Positions 12,070-24,600 are shown, counted from the stretch's first letter. The stretch is DNA of 64,000 nt from Girardinichthys multiradiatus (GCF_021462225.1 NC_061805.1:31885958-31949957); one strand, 5' to 3'. Program-made: numbers and translations. The notes: generated by a model from the letters alone, not told the origin.

Positions 12070-15000
12070 CTAGAAGAAGAAACAGAAAAATGAAAGAATA
12101 ATCTTTACTGTCTATTCTTTTAATATCATCAATAACTGTTTTACCCAAATCTCAAGCCAGAAATTAAAATCCTACCTCATATCCATCTTGCCACCAGGTG
12201 GTCCCATTCCTCTTCCCCCTCTGCCACCCATTCGGTCCATGGGCGGTCCTCCACGTCCGGCTCCACGGAACCCTCCTCTGTCCATGCCGCCACGTCCTCT
12301 GAATCCACCACGGTCACCTCCCCAACCACCACGGAAACCACCGGGTCCACCTGGGCCTCCGACTCCTGCTGGCCCACCACGGTCCATACCTCTGCCTCCG
12401 CGCATTCCTGGTCCACCTCTGCCTCTGTCACCACCTGGGGGGAAAGGAGGACCACTACCCAAGCCCTCAGGTTTGGGAGCTTTGCACTGGTTACACTCCA
12501 TCCTCCAAGCAAAGTTTTGGTTACCACAACCCCTGTGAAAACATACCAAAGTACAATTACCAAACACACAGAGACACAATGAAAGCGGTACATGAGGTAG
12601 TTATACATACGGATTAGGACACTCCCAGTCCCCTGCTCTTTGCTGCATGTTTCCTCCTGTGGGTCCACCTCTGCCCATTCCACGTGGGCCACCTCGTGGA
12701 CCAAAACCTCCACGGTCCCCTCCTCGTCCCATCATACCTGACAAGGAAATTCCCACAATTTTCATTCATGCTTTTAGACCCAACTCATACCACAGACATT
12801 AGTCAAGCAGGACGTACACTCCCCTGGGAGATCCCTGCATTACATAAAAACCAACAGGTTAACACTGAGCACACAGTGACATTTACCTCCACGACCCATC
12901 ATGCCGTCACGCATGGGCATACCACCCCTCATTCCACCCATCATGGGCTTTCGCCGTGCCATGGACACCTTAAGTCTTCGACCTTGAAACTCTTTTCCTG
13001 TTATTAAAATAAAGTTTTATGTCATCTCTGGCGCTGAGTACATTTTACAAAGTGTTTTTACTTAATTATTCTTATTTTGATGTTTAACCTATAAAGCATA
13101 CCATCAAAATGCTCTACAGCTGCTTTAGCACAGATGGGCTCCTCATAAGACAGGGTGGCATCTCCTTTAGGCTTTCCTGAGTCCTTATCTGTGTAGATGT
13201 TGATAGCAGGCTGACCCAGTCTGCGATTCATCTTCAAACAGAGCAAATGTTTGGTTTCAGTAAAGTTTGGGGTGAGACATAAACCATATTTACTTGTCAA
13301 CTCTGTGTTGCAGATGTTTTAGTTGCAAACTGAAACATCCTAGAAAGACTTTCTGCGAGACTAGTGGAACAGGAATTTACTAGGATGAATCTAGTGGGAG
13401 AATACAGATCCTTCTCAAAATATATTAGCATATTGTGATAAAGTTCATTATTTTCCATAATGTCATGATGAAAATTTAACATTCATATATTTTAGATTCA
13501 TTGCACACTAACTGAAATATTTCAGGTCTTTTATTGTCTTAATACGGATGATTTTGGCATACAGCTCATGAAAACCCAAAATTCCTATCTCACAAAATTA
13601 GCATATCATTAAAAGGGTCTCTAAACGAGCTATGAACCTAATCATCTGAATCAACAAGTTAACTCTAAACACCTGCAAAAGATTCCTGAGGCCTTTAAAA
13701 CTCCCAGCCTGGTTCATCACTCAATGAATATGAAATATGCTAATATTTTGAGAAGGACCTGTATGTTCATCAATGAAATCTGCTGTATTTAAAGAACGGG
13801 ATGCATTTGGACAGCAGGCCTGCTTGGGATCATGAGACCGCACTAGATCAGAAATATCCTTTATTGTCCCACATTGGCACATGTAAGCATGCAGATACAC
13901 ACAAAGGTAAAAAATAAATAAAAGAAAATACAAAGAGACTATATACAGTGAGGGAAAAATTTAAATATACTGTGGAGTAGTTTTGGAAGTGTACAAACTG
14001 TGCCCGTGTAGTTGTCTATAAAAACATTTTTATTTTTAAGTATTTTATTTGCAGCACTAGTGGCCTTTATTTTTGTAATTATTTCAAAGTACACTGACAG
14101 GAAATAGGATGGAGGGAGGGGGGAAGACATACAGCAGAGGTCTTCAGGGCCGGGAATCGAACCCGGGAAGGCTGGAGGCCTCTATGTAGGTTGCACGCTC
14201 TATGGCTACAATGCGTGACACATCCCAACAATAGACTACCAAAAAAAAAAAAAAAAAACTTGAAAAACTTCAAAGCAGCAGGGTTGTAAATATTTAATGT
14301 GTTTGTTGGTAGCATTGATGGTTATAAGGTTTAACAGCTGCTAGGAGGATGTGCGATAGCTCCTCTGTGCACCTAGGATGCAGCAGTCATTCACTGAAGG
14401 AGCTCTACGGTTCTGCAACAGCTTCATGCATGGGGTGGAAGACATTGTACAACAGTGATGTCAATGTTGCTAGAGCGCTTCTATCTCCCACCACCTGCAC
14501 TGGGTTGGGTGGGGCATCCTAGAACAAAGCTGGCACTAATTGTGTGTGGGGGTGTACAAATCAAGTCTTACGAAAGATGAATGTCGTGAGTTGTAGGCTA
14601 CTCCCCAGACACATGACCTGAAAGTGTACCGGGCCCATCATGGACTTAAATGATTTGAAAGGACAAAGTGATACTTTATGGGGGTTTGTGGTTTAGTGTC
14701 CAGTGCAGAACTATTATCTTGAAAAGGGGCAAAAAGCTATTCTTACCCTTATTGGCCCAACGTGCTTGAAGAATTCAGCCATTTCCTCTAGGTTGGCCTT
14801 CTCGGTCAACCCAGTGATGTAAATCGTGCTGTTCTCAGAATCATCCTGCTCTTCTGGACGTCCTATAATATGAATTATAAACCTATTTTTAATATGGCAT
14901 TTCATAACAAGTAGCTCATACAACAGGTGTATTGGAGCAAGGCTCCATCTATAGCTTGCAGGACAGACCCCAAGGTTAAAGATTCTACTCACCCATTTCA

Positions 15001-18000
15001 CGTTCATCGCTGTTCATGGGTCCTGTAGTTCATCACATTAAAAAGTAAAGAAACAGATGGAGAAAAGTCAGTGTGTGCAACTGAAATCCAGTACACAACA
15101 AATGACAGGCACTACAAATTATAAACCAGACACTTTTATGCATGACTCATATTCGGAAGTTGAAAAATATGGTACCTTCTGGTACAAAGTGTCCACAATT
15201 GATCAACTGAATTGAAAAATTTAACACCTCAGAACCTTTGGCAAATAACTCTTTGGAAAAGCCTTTAAGACCAGAGTGAAATCTTTCACAAAAAAAAGAT
15301 TCAGCTCAGATTTGTCAGAGCAGCAGCAAAAACTTCTCTTATTTACCAATCTAAAAGATTGTCAAACCATAACCAGTGACTGAATTATACAAAGTACCCC
15401 AGAGCAAATGGTCTCAGGCATAAGAAAAAAAAAAAATCCAATATTTTGAAGAGTTTTTGTAAATAAATTTTGCATACCACAATGTATATCAAAGCTGAAA
15501 GCATATTTACCCAAAAAGTGGACTAACCAGTGTAATACTCAGTAACTTACCACCAGGCTTACTGAAGCCACCTCTGTCTCCAGCGCTGCTATGGGGGAAT
15601 AAATGGAGATATGAAGGCGTTTCCCTTTTACAGCCACTTCCATGGATCGAGCAAAGTGGCTTGATTGGGGGAGTAATCAAAACATTCTAACTAACCCGAC
15701 AGCAACTTAAATTAACTCCCCAGAAATCTAACTATAAAAGCACAATTCAATGAGAAAATGATATTAACTATGTGCCATTCCTTAGTTAGCTTAGTACAAC
15801 ATCCAATGACAGTTTGAAAGAGTGGATACATTTGTCACAACAAAAATTAAAACATGTTTTCGTTGGTTTTAAAAATGTTATAAATCCTAAAACAAATGTA
15901 CACAGGCAGAAGTATTTCAGATGCATTGACGGCACACATCTGGTATCTAAACCTCCAAAATGTTAAGTTACAAATAAATGACTTATACAGTTGTCAAAAA
16001 AGAAAAAAAAATGCATCTGAAACTTCACAAGAGAAAAGCCATTATTACATTCACCAAAATAAAAACAATTACATATTTTTAAGAACACCAAAACAAACAA
16101 TGTCTACCAAGATTATCTTATATTTAAATAAAACAAGCGACTTTATTTATTTCATATACCGTATTTTCCGCACTATAAGGCGCACGTAAAAACCATAAAT
16201 TTTCTCAAAAAATGACAGTGCGCCTTGTAATCTGGAGCGCCTTATCTATGGATCAATTGGTTAATTGGTTGATCCATACTGGTTGTACACGGCACTCTGC
16301 CAAAATGTTTCAGTACGACTGGTAAACTACAAAGCCGCACCGCTTGCAGCATTATGGCTACCGTAGTCAGGGGTGTCGCCGAAGTAATAGCGGTAAACAC
16401 CTGTACTGTGCTTAGTCCTAGTCCAACACCACTTGTGTGTGTATAACGACCCCAAAATTGCACCTTTCAAATCAGGGAAAAGTTCCCTTTCACGTTTTAA
16501 CTAACGTTTGATTTCAACTTCAACTTCATAGACTCCAATGCATTCCTAACGTGCGGTTGGCTCTATTCAATAGAATTCTATGTAGAGGAGACCTTACCAT
16601 GAGAGTGAATGGAGTTATCAGAACGCTGGTTTGTAGTGTATTAATAAAGTTTGACTGACTTATCTGACCATTTTGTCGACATTCTCTTTAGCTCCATCTA
16701 GTGGATGCATAACGCAACCCCAGTCAAACGTTTGACTGCAGTAGCTTCTATTCTATGCGCCTTATAATCCGGTGCGCCTTATAGTGCGGAAAATACGGTA
16801 TACCCATCATGCTTATAAAAAACAAGAGAAAAAAAAATATAAAAACACCATCCTCAGTTCTTGATAAAAGGGAGACTTCGAATCTTTGTTTAAGCTCCTT
16901 CCTGCTGCTTAAGCTGGAGACTCTGCACTGAGTACAGATACTTTTTAGAGAAAAGATGGGTTTAAATGGCTCTCACTGTTACCTGTACGGTATAAATGTG
17001 ACAAAGCATGTTAAAAAGGCGCTCAAAAGAAATAACATTTGTATTCCAAACATTTCAAAAACACAGTAGCCCCAGTCCCACCACCCCAGAACACAAACAC
17101 CTGTGCAAAGCTGAACTGATAAAGCCCTAAATTAACTAAACATTCCCCTATAAAAACACTACTCTATGGGTTTAACTTATAAAAGCTTGATGTGTTTTAT
17201 GGTTTACATAAACCTATGAGTTTGTGTATGTTGTTGCTTAAAAAAATAATATATATATATATATATATAAAAAAAAAAAAGAGAGATACTCCTGAATAGT
17301 TTCAGCGGATCGGCAAAACCTTAACACCTAACAGCAGAATCCAACCAACCAGGACCTATTTGGTATTTTTTTTAAATAAAGCTAAGGAGAATAAATTCAG
17401 ATGTACCAAACCAACCAATCATTAAGAAAAGACCCATTTGCTCAATATTAAGACTCGTACTGAAAGGTCCAAACCAAACCATTAGGAATACCTGTAATGA
17501 CCTTAATACTCAATTCCTCGTAACCCTCTCAAACTGCGGCCATTTCAGTGAAGGCAGCAGAGCTTCAATCTACCCATCTGTGTCAAGTTTGTTTTTAAAC
17601 AGGGAAACATTTTTATACGCACTAGCAGGAAGGGCTGCACAATATCAGGAAAACATGCAATTATTGATGAATATTGCAAGAATTTCAATTAGCCCATAAA
17701 GCCTTGATTTTTGTTCATCATAACGTCACCATCTTTCTATGAGCTTTAGCATCTTTCCAACTTAAAATTTACACATAGAGTGGGCAACAAGATTAAGTCT
17801 TTCCAAACAGGCCAAAAATATTGTTGACATACAAAATTTGTATGCATGTCGCTTGAAATATAATTCTACCACATATTGCATCCAACCAGTCCTTTGTGAT
17901 TACGATATTGCACACATTGATATTGCGGTGAAGACTGAGTCGATATTTTGTGCAGCTCTATCAGAAAACATTTTTAGGAAGATTATTAGGTTCTGAATCT

Positions 18001-21000
18001 ATATTGGAGGAAACAATCCCAATTTAGTAGACTTAAAAACCACACAAATATCCACTTTACCAGACTAAAACATAGATAGAATTTTAAATAAGCCAGCGTC
18101 AGGGTTTTTGATGTATTTGATTGTGAACACAGCAGCCCCCCTGACCTAAATACTAAGCACGTTAAAACCCATTAAAAAAAAAAAAAAAAACCTTTAAATC
18201 CCCATTCAGTACCAACAATAATATTACCCTAACAAACTGTTGAAATCTGAGAACCAATGTATTTATTACAATGAAAATGGAAAAGAAAACAGGACACAAT
18301 GCATTGGCTCTAAAGTTTGAATTTAAGGTTTTACTAAATTTTGTTTGAAGTATGACTGAAATATTTTAGGTTGTAGCGTTTTGTTTCATTTCCCAAAACC
18401 AAAATGTAATTAAAAGAAAAATTAGTGGCCCTTCCATGAGCCAGCCATTCTCAGGCACCTCTTTACCGTTTTTCTACCTGCTCACTTTGGGGTCTACTGT
18501 GAAAAATCATGGCATCTCCTTCCACTGCAATGTAGATTGACTGCCAGATTTCCTATAAAGCCAAATACAGTTATGCTAAAAATTATTCATCGATGGGGAT
18601 ATTTAAAATTATTTTCATTCAACCAAGAAGTGTTTTTACAGGTAATCACAAAGATATGTTCTAAATGTGATGAACAAAAAGGCAGTGTTAAAAAAATCAT
18701 CCAAACCCTTAATCTTAATTAGCATCATAACAAACACTTTAAATGCTGACCAGCTTTGGGGAATTAATTTACCTTCCATGTCTCCTCCCAAGTCTTGAAG
18801 GCTTCCTTTTCATTACCCTCTTCTCTTCACAGGTTGTTTTTTAAGCCGGGACTCTGGCCAGGCCACTCCAGAATGTTAAAGCACTCCCAGTCAGGAAATA
18901 AAACATGCTGATAAACTATTATTTTCAACAAATCTGTCCGAGCTGTGAACATTTTGGTCTTAATTCAAGCTCTAGTCTGCTCATACCTGTAAAAATGTAA
19001 TTAAAAGAAAAATTGGAGCTCAGAATTTTCTGAGCTCCAATAAAAACAACTATAGTCCATCTGTCCCTAAAAGTACATTACACACCCACCTTGCCAACTT
19101 TGGTTCACTGGATCTACAACGTACAAACTGTACGTTAAGATAAATAGCAAAACCTGACCCGTTTCTCTAGAGCAGGGCTGTCCAGATGTTTCCCTGCTTT
19201 AACACACCTGATTGAGGGGAATTGCAGTTCAGCAAAAGCCTATTAACCAGCCATCAATGGAAATCAGGTGGACTGACTTTGGACTCCTTCTCTAGAAGCA
19301 ACACCATGAGAAAACACATGCTTTTATCACCATTTGTTTGTGGACAGCAAGATCAGTTGCTTTTGGTCCAAAAACCTAAGCTGAAGCTAAGAGGAGGCTT
19401 TTCCAGCAAAGGCTCCAAAACTTTGGAAAAAGTTTCCTTAAAATATTATATAATCATCTTTACCTCCTGTTTTAAAAACATAATTTCCAGTGGCTTTAGG
19501 CACAGAGCGAGGTGGTATCCTGTTGTTTGCTTTAAATTATTATTTTTTTTAACCTCTGTGGTACATTCCTACCTTCCACCTGTTTTTAAATTGTAGTTTA
19601 TGACCCATCTTTAGGTCTTACACATTCTACAATTGTACAGAACTTCACCTTGTTTTTAAATGTACCTTATTTAAAAAAATAAAATAAAATCGTATTTTGG
19701 CTTAAACTAATGTTTGTGAGAATACTTAAAACATTCAAAAGTTAGACCCCTAAAAATACCAATAAGCCGGTAAAAAGAACCTCAAAGGCATTCCACTGTA
19801 CCAAACAGGCACAAGTGAGCCCAAACGAGCATTTCAGAAAGTACCAAAAAAATACTGCACAGAAACCGGATGAATTACTTAAAATTTAACAGCCAGACTC
19901 TTTTAGCACCTGATCTTAAATTTAACCAGAAAAACAAAGACTTAAATCCTACTTGCATCATTCCAATTGCAAGACATTCGTGTGTAAACCTTTTCTAATA
20001 AGACCTGCCAGACATCTTGGAAGAAAAAAAAACAAACAAAAAACACTCCCTGTAAAAACCAAGAACCCCCCAACTATCCAAAATATGGAGGTGCTCATAC
20101 TCAATTTAAGTCTTTGGAAACCAGCTAATTAACCTAAAGTTTAAGCACAGGTTGCTCTTTCAAATTATTGTGTGTGAAAAATGGGACATCTAACTTACCT
20201 TTAGCCAAAAAGGTCAGAGCTGAGAGAAATGGGAATAAAATGGCAATAATGCCTTTTTAACTGCATACCACTGGCTGTGTACTGACACAATCCAAGCAAT
20301 TCTGCCTTTGATTTTCATAACATATTAGCTTTGACAGCTAATAAATTATGACAACACAACTTCAGAAAGCAAATTGGCAAATTAATTACTTTGGAGTAGA
20401 CTCCCCCCCCCACAACTCCAGGCCTCTAAAGCTACAATCCTTCAACTTTTAGATCAATTCCTGCCCTGGAACACCTGAAACAAATTGAAACTCCTGGGGC
20501 GGGTTGGATTATGAAGGCACCAAAAAGCTGCACAAGGAATAAAGTTGGAGATTGTTGCATAATATTCCAGCCATTTCTCCGAAGAATGTCTCAGCCCTGA
20601 CCAAAATGGCAACAGAACCTATGATTTAAAAGGAAAATGAGATAACATGCTAAGGAAACACACTTACCCCATTCCACGACCCATGCCTCGCCCACGATGC
20701 ATCATTCCACCTCGGTCAAAGCCGTCCCTACCCGGGCCCCTGTTGTCTCCACCCCCAGAGTACCTTCCAGACTCAGAGCCTGGATAGCCAGAACCTCCAC
20801 CTTGGCCATCCTGTCTGTAGTTACCTACAAAACAGCAATACCACTACATTAGTACAAATAGCCCACAAATCTTTGCTGTCATATCAAAGTGTTCAACTGA
20901 CAATCCAACCACGTTTTAGAAAAGACACAGAGCCAAACTTACTGTAAGGGCCAGACTGGTTATAACTGGGTGGTCCACCTTGCTGGTTGTATTGATTAGC

Positions 21001-23503
21001 TGCTGTTTGGCCATAGGAACCAGCACCCTGTGGAGGGTAAGCAGGAGGGGCTTGTTGCTGCTGTGGTGTCTGCTGTTGGTATCCCTGCTGCTGGTTATAG
21101 CCAGCCTGCTGACCCTGATATCCAGGCTGTTGCTGTCCATAAGATGTCGTTTGGGAGTAAGTGCTTTGGTTGTAACTAGCTGGTTGGGTGTTAGCACTGT
21201 TAATAGAAAAAGTCAGTAAACAAAGAAAAACAAACATCTCAAGGTTGTTTATTTAGAATTATTCCTCTGCTGGCAGCACAAAAAGCTTATACCTCTGAGG
21301 CGCAGAAGGTGCAGCCTGTTGACCATACCCAGGGTAGGCAGATTGGGCAGTGTACCCTGGCTGAGAGCCGTAAGACTGGGAGGCAGCTGGAGCAGCAGCA
21401 GTAGCAGGAGTGCTATCGTAACCACTAGCCCCGTAACTCTGGGTTGACTGTGAATAGCCATGAGTAGTAGACTGGGCAGGAGGATAACCAGCTGTAAAAA
21501 GAAAAAAAAAATAGCAATCAGAATGCTAGTCTTGGAAAGATGTTAATACTTTAATGTGCAGACCTGGTAAGTTGTGCTTTTTGTCCCCAGGATCATTATC
21601 TGCATGCAGCCTACTGATTGATGCAACACACATTTTAAGGCACCATTTCTTTCTACTTTTTTTTTACATGGATTTCAAGCTCCATCCTAACATACCAATA
21701 TAAAAATCATTTTAAAGTAATTAGAAGAAATACAATTACTGACTTGCTGGCTGCTGGCCATATGACGATCCATATTGTTGTTGCTGCTGAGGATATCCTG
21801 CAGCTGCAGGGGTTGTCTGGGTGTAACTGCTATCAGCAGCAGCTGCAGCAGGTTGAGTGTATGATCCATAATTCTGCTGTCCATAGCCTTGCTGAAAAAA
21901 ACAAAAAAGAATCACAATTCTTTGGCAACTATGCAGAAAAACATTCTAAAATATTGACAATTTATCAACTATCCGTAGTTGATAAATAACAAGCTCAATC
22001 TCTGAAATACAGGCAACCACTGTTTGTTTAATTTTACCTGTGCTGATTGACCATAATTCTGTGATGGCTGGGCAGCATAGGAGGCATATCTGCAGGTAAA
22101 CAAAAATAAAATGTATTACTCTAGTGAAATCCCAAAGCTCTGGATAAATAATGAAACCTACATTGTGGAATCTCTAAATAAAAACTTGCACAACATTTTT
22201 CCACATGTGAATAGCACATGACTGGTTCTCTGATAGCCCAGTGGTGTTCCCATGGTAAAAGAGCCTTACAGAGGTTCACTCACAAGCGAACCGAGTCCCA
22301 CATTTTCAAGCTGAGCATAATTTTGTTGTTTGGTTCAAAACCAGAATCTGGAAGAGCGATACTACCAGCTAATAGAAAGCAGACGCTCCAAAAAACAAAA
22401 CTCTGTTTTGTTTAAAGCAGACTAAATAGCTGGTGTGTAAAATCAATGCGACTTTCAAGACTAGAGATAATAAAATGAGCACCAATAAAGACAGTAGGGA
22501 TGTCAGTACTGGCGAAAAGTTGGTGCTGTGTGATGGTCCCAGTACAATTTCTTCATAGTTTTTCAAAATGTTTCAAACTAAAATGCTTCTGAGCAATATT
22601 ATCGCACGGGATCAATGTCTATTCAGCTGTAAATTATTGATATAAAGTACTAGTCACGTTTTGGTGTGGGTGAGACCGGAGAGAAATTATTTCCATTTTC
22701 TTCTTTTTTAATAGGAAACAATGTTTCAACATACTAATTTTCAAGATACGAATCGCCTGTTTAAAATAATAAACTTAAATGAATTTGTATTCCGACATTT
22801 AAACTGGGAGTAGGCGTCAACTACAACAAACGTATAAGCACCAAAAATATGTATGTATATGTTAAAAGAAATCAGATTAGTCAACCTGTCCTGAATTTAA
22901 CAGATTTTTTGCAGAATTCCCTCAAGTCCTGATTGCTATTGTTATTCTGAACCCAACTCATAAATAATAATGCAAATATTTGGTTGACTTAAAAACCTTA
23001 CCCCTGCTGAGCACCACTCTGGCTGTAGGAACTGTAATCTGTGAACAGAAAAGTTTAATTAGTTATAACGGTTTCGCTTTTCAACAAAACATCCTTGGCG
23101 CGCGCCAGGCCTGATGTTAGGCCTTCACTGCAAAATCCGCTAACTAGCAAGCTAATATATCGTTACACGACGATTCAAAATTACAAGGGCACATTATGTG
23201 TACAACCAACAAGATTTAGAATACCATCACTTAAAAATAACTTCGCTTAACCATCATTTTATAAAATAAAACGGTAAACTGCAAACAACAAACCGGAATG
23301 ATTTGAGGAGCTAACACTAGGCCTTCCACGCAGCGTAGGACGCGCTGACTGTAAAACAATATTTGATCAACAACTAAATTAAATTATTAGTTACACCGAA
23401 ACACTAACACGTCAAAAACTTGATCAACCTAACTTTTTAAACAAAGTATTGGAAAATTAATACAAAAGCCGCAATTAGTTCACTCACCGGGAGCAGACGC
23501 CAT
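12033..23503 (-). CDS. ewsr1: RNA-binding protein EWS, 15 coding exons, complete
   Basis: This FET-family nuclear RNA/DNA-binding protein acts in transcription and splicing. Splicing the 15 exons listed separately gives an uninterrupted 1,809-nt frame (602 aa; human about 656). Residues 1-287 are the prion-like Ser/Tyr/Gly/Gln activation domain, merging into an RGG region. The RRM spans about 323-406, with IYITGL as RNP2 and [11 protein letters not shown] as RNP1 (368-378). A second RGG region follows. A RanBP2-type zinc finger has Cys469, 474, 485 and 488. A third RGG region comes next, and the C terminus RQERRDRPY is the PY nuclear-localisation signal. Between the RGG box and the RRM it is shorter than human EWS. 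FUS and TAF15 are the alternatives; the [14 protein letters not shown] stretch and synteny favour EWS. Fish may have a second copy elsewhere, so the a/b suffix is left open. Confidence 0.95.
12176..12532 (-). CDS. ewsr1: ewsr1 coding exon 14 (zinc finger, RGG3)
   Basis: Starts [20 protein letters not shown] to complete the zinc finger, then a long RGG3 region up to GGKMDM. Its reverse strand gives a proline-rich open frame that is only its shadow. Confidence 0.93.
12611..12737 (-). CDS. ewsr1: ewsr1 coding exon 13 (RGG2, zinc-finger start)
   Basis: RGG2 continues ([17 protein letters not shown]). The exon ends with [12 protein letters not shown], the first half of the RanBP2 zinc finger. Confidence 0.92.
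12887..12997 (-). CDS. ewsr1: ewsr1 coding exon 12 (RRM end, RGG2 start)
   Basis: Finishes the RRM with [18 protein letters not shown], then turns Met/Gly/Arg-rich (RGG2). Confidence 0.92.
13102..13231 (-). CDS. ewsr1: ewsr1 coding exon 11 (RRM core)
   Basis: RRM centre, with [20 protein letters not shown] holding RNP1. Acceptor ttgaag, donor gtatgc. Confidence 0.93.
13405..13761 (+). mobile_element. Non-autonomous Tc1 derivative in ewsr1 intron
   Basis: A 357-bp element with TA on both sides. Its first ~320 bases match the start of the complete element at 37,627 up to the bases just before the transposase ATG, then jump to that element's last ~30 bases (aatatgctaatattttgag). It is therefore a simple internal-deletion derivative with no coding capacity, lying between ewsr1 exons 11 and 10. 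Confidence 0.9.
14035..14235 (-). repeat. tRNA-derived SINE
   Basis: Read on the minus strand, a tRNA-like head contains a Pol III B box, GGTTCGATTCC (14,153-14,163). The SINE body follows (tcttccccc... ctatttcctgtc) and then an A-rich tail. It sits between ewsr1 exons 11 and 10. A poly-A run at about 14,239-14,258 abuts it. Confidence 0.75.
14747..14862 (-). CDS. ewsr1: ewsr1 coding exon 10 (RRM start)
   Basis: First part of the [23 protein letters not shown] and [12 protein letters not shown]2 is IYITGL. Confidence 0.93.
14993..15022 (-). CDS. ewsr1: ewsr1 coding exon 9
   Basis: A 30-base exon encoding PMNSDEREM between RGG1 and the RRM. Phases fit both neighbours. Its size makes cassette use possible, since it can be skipped in frame. 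Confidence 0.8.
15551..15588 (-). CDS. ewsr1: ewsr1 coding exon 8
   Basis: Encodes [13 protein letters not shown], matching the EWS motif just before the RRM; acceptor catag, donor gtaagt. Confidence 0.9.
16159..16798. mobile_element. 640-bp TA-flanked non-autonomous DNA element
   Basis: Near-perfect terminal inverted repeats (ccgtattttccgcactataa left, its reverse complement right) of about 28 bp, flanked by TA duplications. Subterminal gcgcctta motifs recur several times inside both ends, as transposase-binding repeats do. There is no transposase. TA duplication suggests the Tc1/mariner/pogo superfamily; the family is not named. Confidence 0.85.
17240..17286. repeat. (AT)n microsatellite with flanking A-runs
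   Basis: About eleven AT dinucleotides between runs of A. Confidence 0.85.
17631..17959. mobile_element. hAT-like non-autonomous element
   Basis: Left end agggctgcacaatatc is mirrored by gatattttgtgcagctct. The same end type, with an 8-bp duplication, occurs at 57,308-57,763. Here the flanking duplication has decayed, so the copy looks older. No coding capacity. Confidence 0.6.
20668..20824 (-). CDS. ewsr1: ewsr1 coding exon 7 (RGG1)
   Basis: Gly/Arg-rich exon ([19 protein letters not shown]), the first RGG box and likely target of arginine methylation. It precedes the gene's largest intron, about 5.1 kb. Confidence 0.92.
20943..21196 (-). CDS. ewsr1: ewsr1 coding exon 6
   Basis: Largest SYGQ exon, with short Gln runs ([16 protein letters not shown]). 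Acceptor taacag, donor gtaagt. Confidence 0.92.
21293..21491 (-). CDS. ewsr1: ewsr1 coding exon 5
   Basis: Encodes [20 protein letters not shown] and further Tyr/Gln/Ala-rich sequence, still in the prion-like domain. Donor gtataa; leaves in phase 2. Confidence 0.9.
21744..21891 (-). CDS. ewsr1: ewsr1 coding exon 4
   Basis: SYGQ-rich segment beginning [14 protein letters not shown]. The donor is the weaker gtcagt. It was chosen because only this end keeps frame with the next exon; gtaatt five bases further on would break it. Confidence 0.85.
22038..22089 (-). CDS. ewsr1: ewsr1 coding exon 3
   Basis: SYGQ-rich segment containing [17 protein letters not shown]; acceptor ctgcag, donor gtaaaa, leaving at a codon boundary. 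Confidence 0.9.
23002..23038 (-). CDS. ewsr1: ewsr1 coding exon 2
   Basis: Encodes [13 protein letters not shown], the start of the SYGQ-rich domain. Acceptor cacag, donor gtaagg; enters in phase 1 and leaves in phase 2. Confidence 0.9.
23488..23503 (-). CDS. ewsr1: ewsr1 coding exon 1
   Basis: Encodes MASAP plus the first base of the next codon; donor gtgagt. The short first coding exon is typical of FET genes. Confidence 0.9.
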
Positions 23504-23547
23504 TTTAGTGAGTCTGAGCGAGCCGACGAGACGCTGCTTAGTGAGGA

Positions 23548-24230
23548 GAGTTCTTCTTCTTTTGGAGTATTTTGGCGGTTGGCAAAAAAACCAAAGGTGC
23601 GCATTACCGCCACCAACTGGTATGGAGTGATTTGTATATGTTTGTTTCATAAGTTCATTTGTAATATGTCTATTATGCTAAACTTTTCTTGAAACCTTTA
23701 ACATTTTCTTCTCGTGACTCTTTCTTGCTCATATTTATGACATTCTAATATAACATGTTCTATTGTTTCATCCTCCCCATAGTGGTCATATTTCCCTGTA
23801 TTATGCTTTTGTAAATGCACAATATCAATCTTAGTCTTGGCATTAATCTTTTCTCCTTTCTGCTCCTTTCAGTTCTCATTTCTCCTTATGCCTATTGGAT
23901 CCCTTAAAGACATCTTCCTTTCCTTCCCTCATCCCACCTTTTCTGCCATTCTTTCTTCAGTTTTGCAAGATCATTTACTTGCAGTTCTGACAAAAACAAG
24001 CCTTGCTTTCATTTTTAATAAGAAGTTTTTCATAATTTTTATCTTAAAGTTACTCAAAGCTAGAGTTTCATTAGAGGCTTATTAGCTTGCTGTGAGATTG
24101 GTAAACATGTAGAAAATTACTTTATCAGCATGCAATTAATAGGTACTAAGTCTTTGTTACTATTATTTGGTTTAGAGTAAAGCACTTTTTTGTGTTAGAA
24201 AATTCAATAAAAAATCTGTGGCTAGACCTG
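23548..24230 (-). mobile_element. LINE 3' fragment abutting ewsr1
   Basis: On the minus strand a decayed frame near 23,705-23,800 gives DETIEHVILECHKY, the kind of His/Cys-containing C-terminal region seen in fish non-LTR retrotransposon polyproteins. A 3' UTR (ccagttggtggcggtaat) and an AAGAAGAAG-type tail at 23,548-23,560 follow. The 5' part is missing or too decayed to place; the upper boundary is approximate. Confidence 0.6.
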
Positions 24231-24239
24231 TGCACATAT

Positions 24240-24600
24240 GTTTTCTATCAAATCTGTTAGTGCTTGAGCTACTTGCAAAAAGGGATTGGTAAACATTTCA
24301 GTATCTAGATATACAAAGCTGGTAAAGACAAACTCCAAAAGTTTGAAAGCTGTAAATAAAGGTAGTTTTACATCGGAATGACCTCAGGGAGATTAAATAC
24401 AACTATATTTACACTTGTCAAATTACTAATAGAAAAGAAAAGAAACTATACATCTTTTTTGTACCACTTCACTGTTGAGCTCTACTTTTTGCTGTACTAT
24501 CATATAAAATCCCAATAAATACACGGACGTTTGTAGTTGTAACAGAACAAAATATGAAAAGATTCAATTGGTGAAATACTTTTGCAGAAGCACTGTACCT
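24240..24600 (+). mobile_element. Tc1-like 3'-end relic
   Basis: Matches the last ~350 bases of the CAGTGCCTTGCAAAAG family, ending at tttgcagaagcactgtacct. Only the end of the transposase region and the terminal repeat remain. Confidence 0.55.

Larger units (their letters stand above)
15589..20667 (-). other. ewsr1: Largest ewsr1 intron (between coding exons 7 and 8)
   Basis: About 5.1 kb without coding signal. It holds a TA-flanked element (16,159-16,798), an (AT)n/A-run tract (about 17,240-17,286), an hAT-like element (17,631-17,959) and a half copy of the palindromic repeat at about 19,170-19,270. The remaining AT-rich DNA shows nothing I can name. Confidence 0.6.

Noticed and set aside
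12188..12538. 116-codon proline-rich plus-strand frame
   Set aside because: Reverse complement of ewsr1 exon 14; Gly/Arg codons read as Pro on the other strand.
14035..14235. Possible tRNA gene from its B box
   Set aside because: The A box and cloverleaf are poor and a SINE body with A-rich tail follows.
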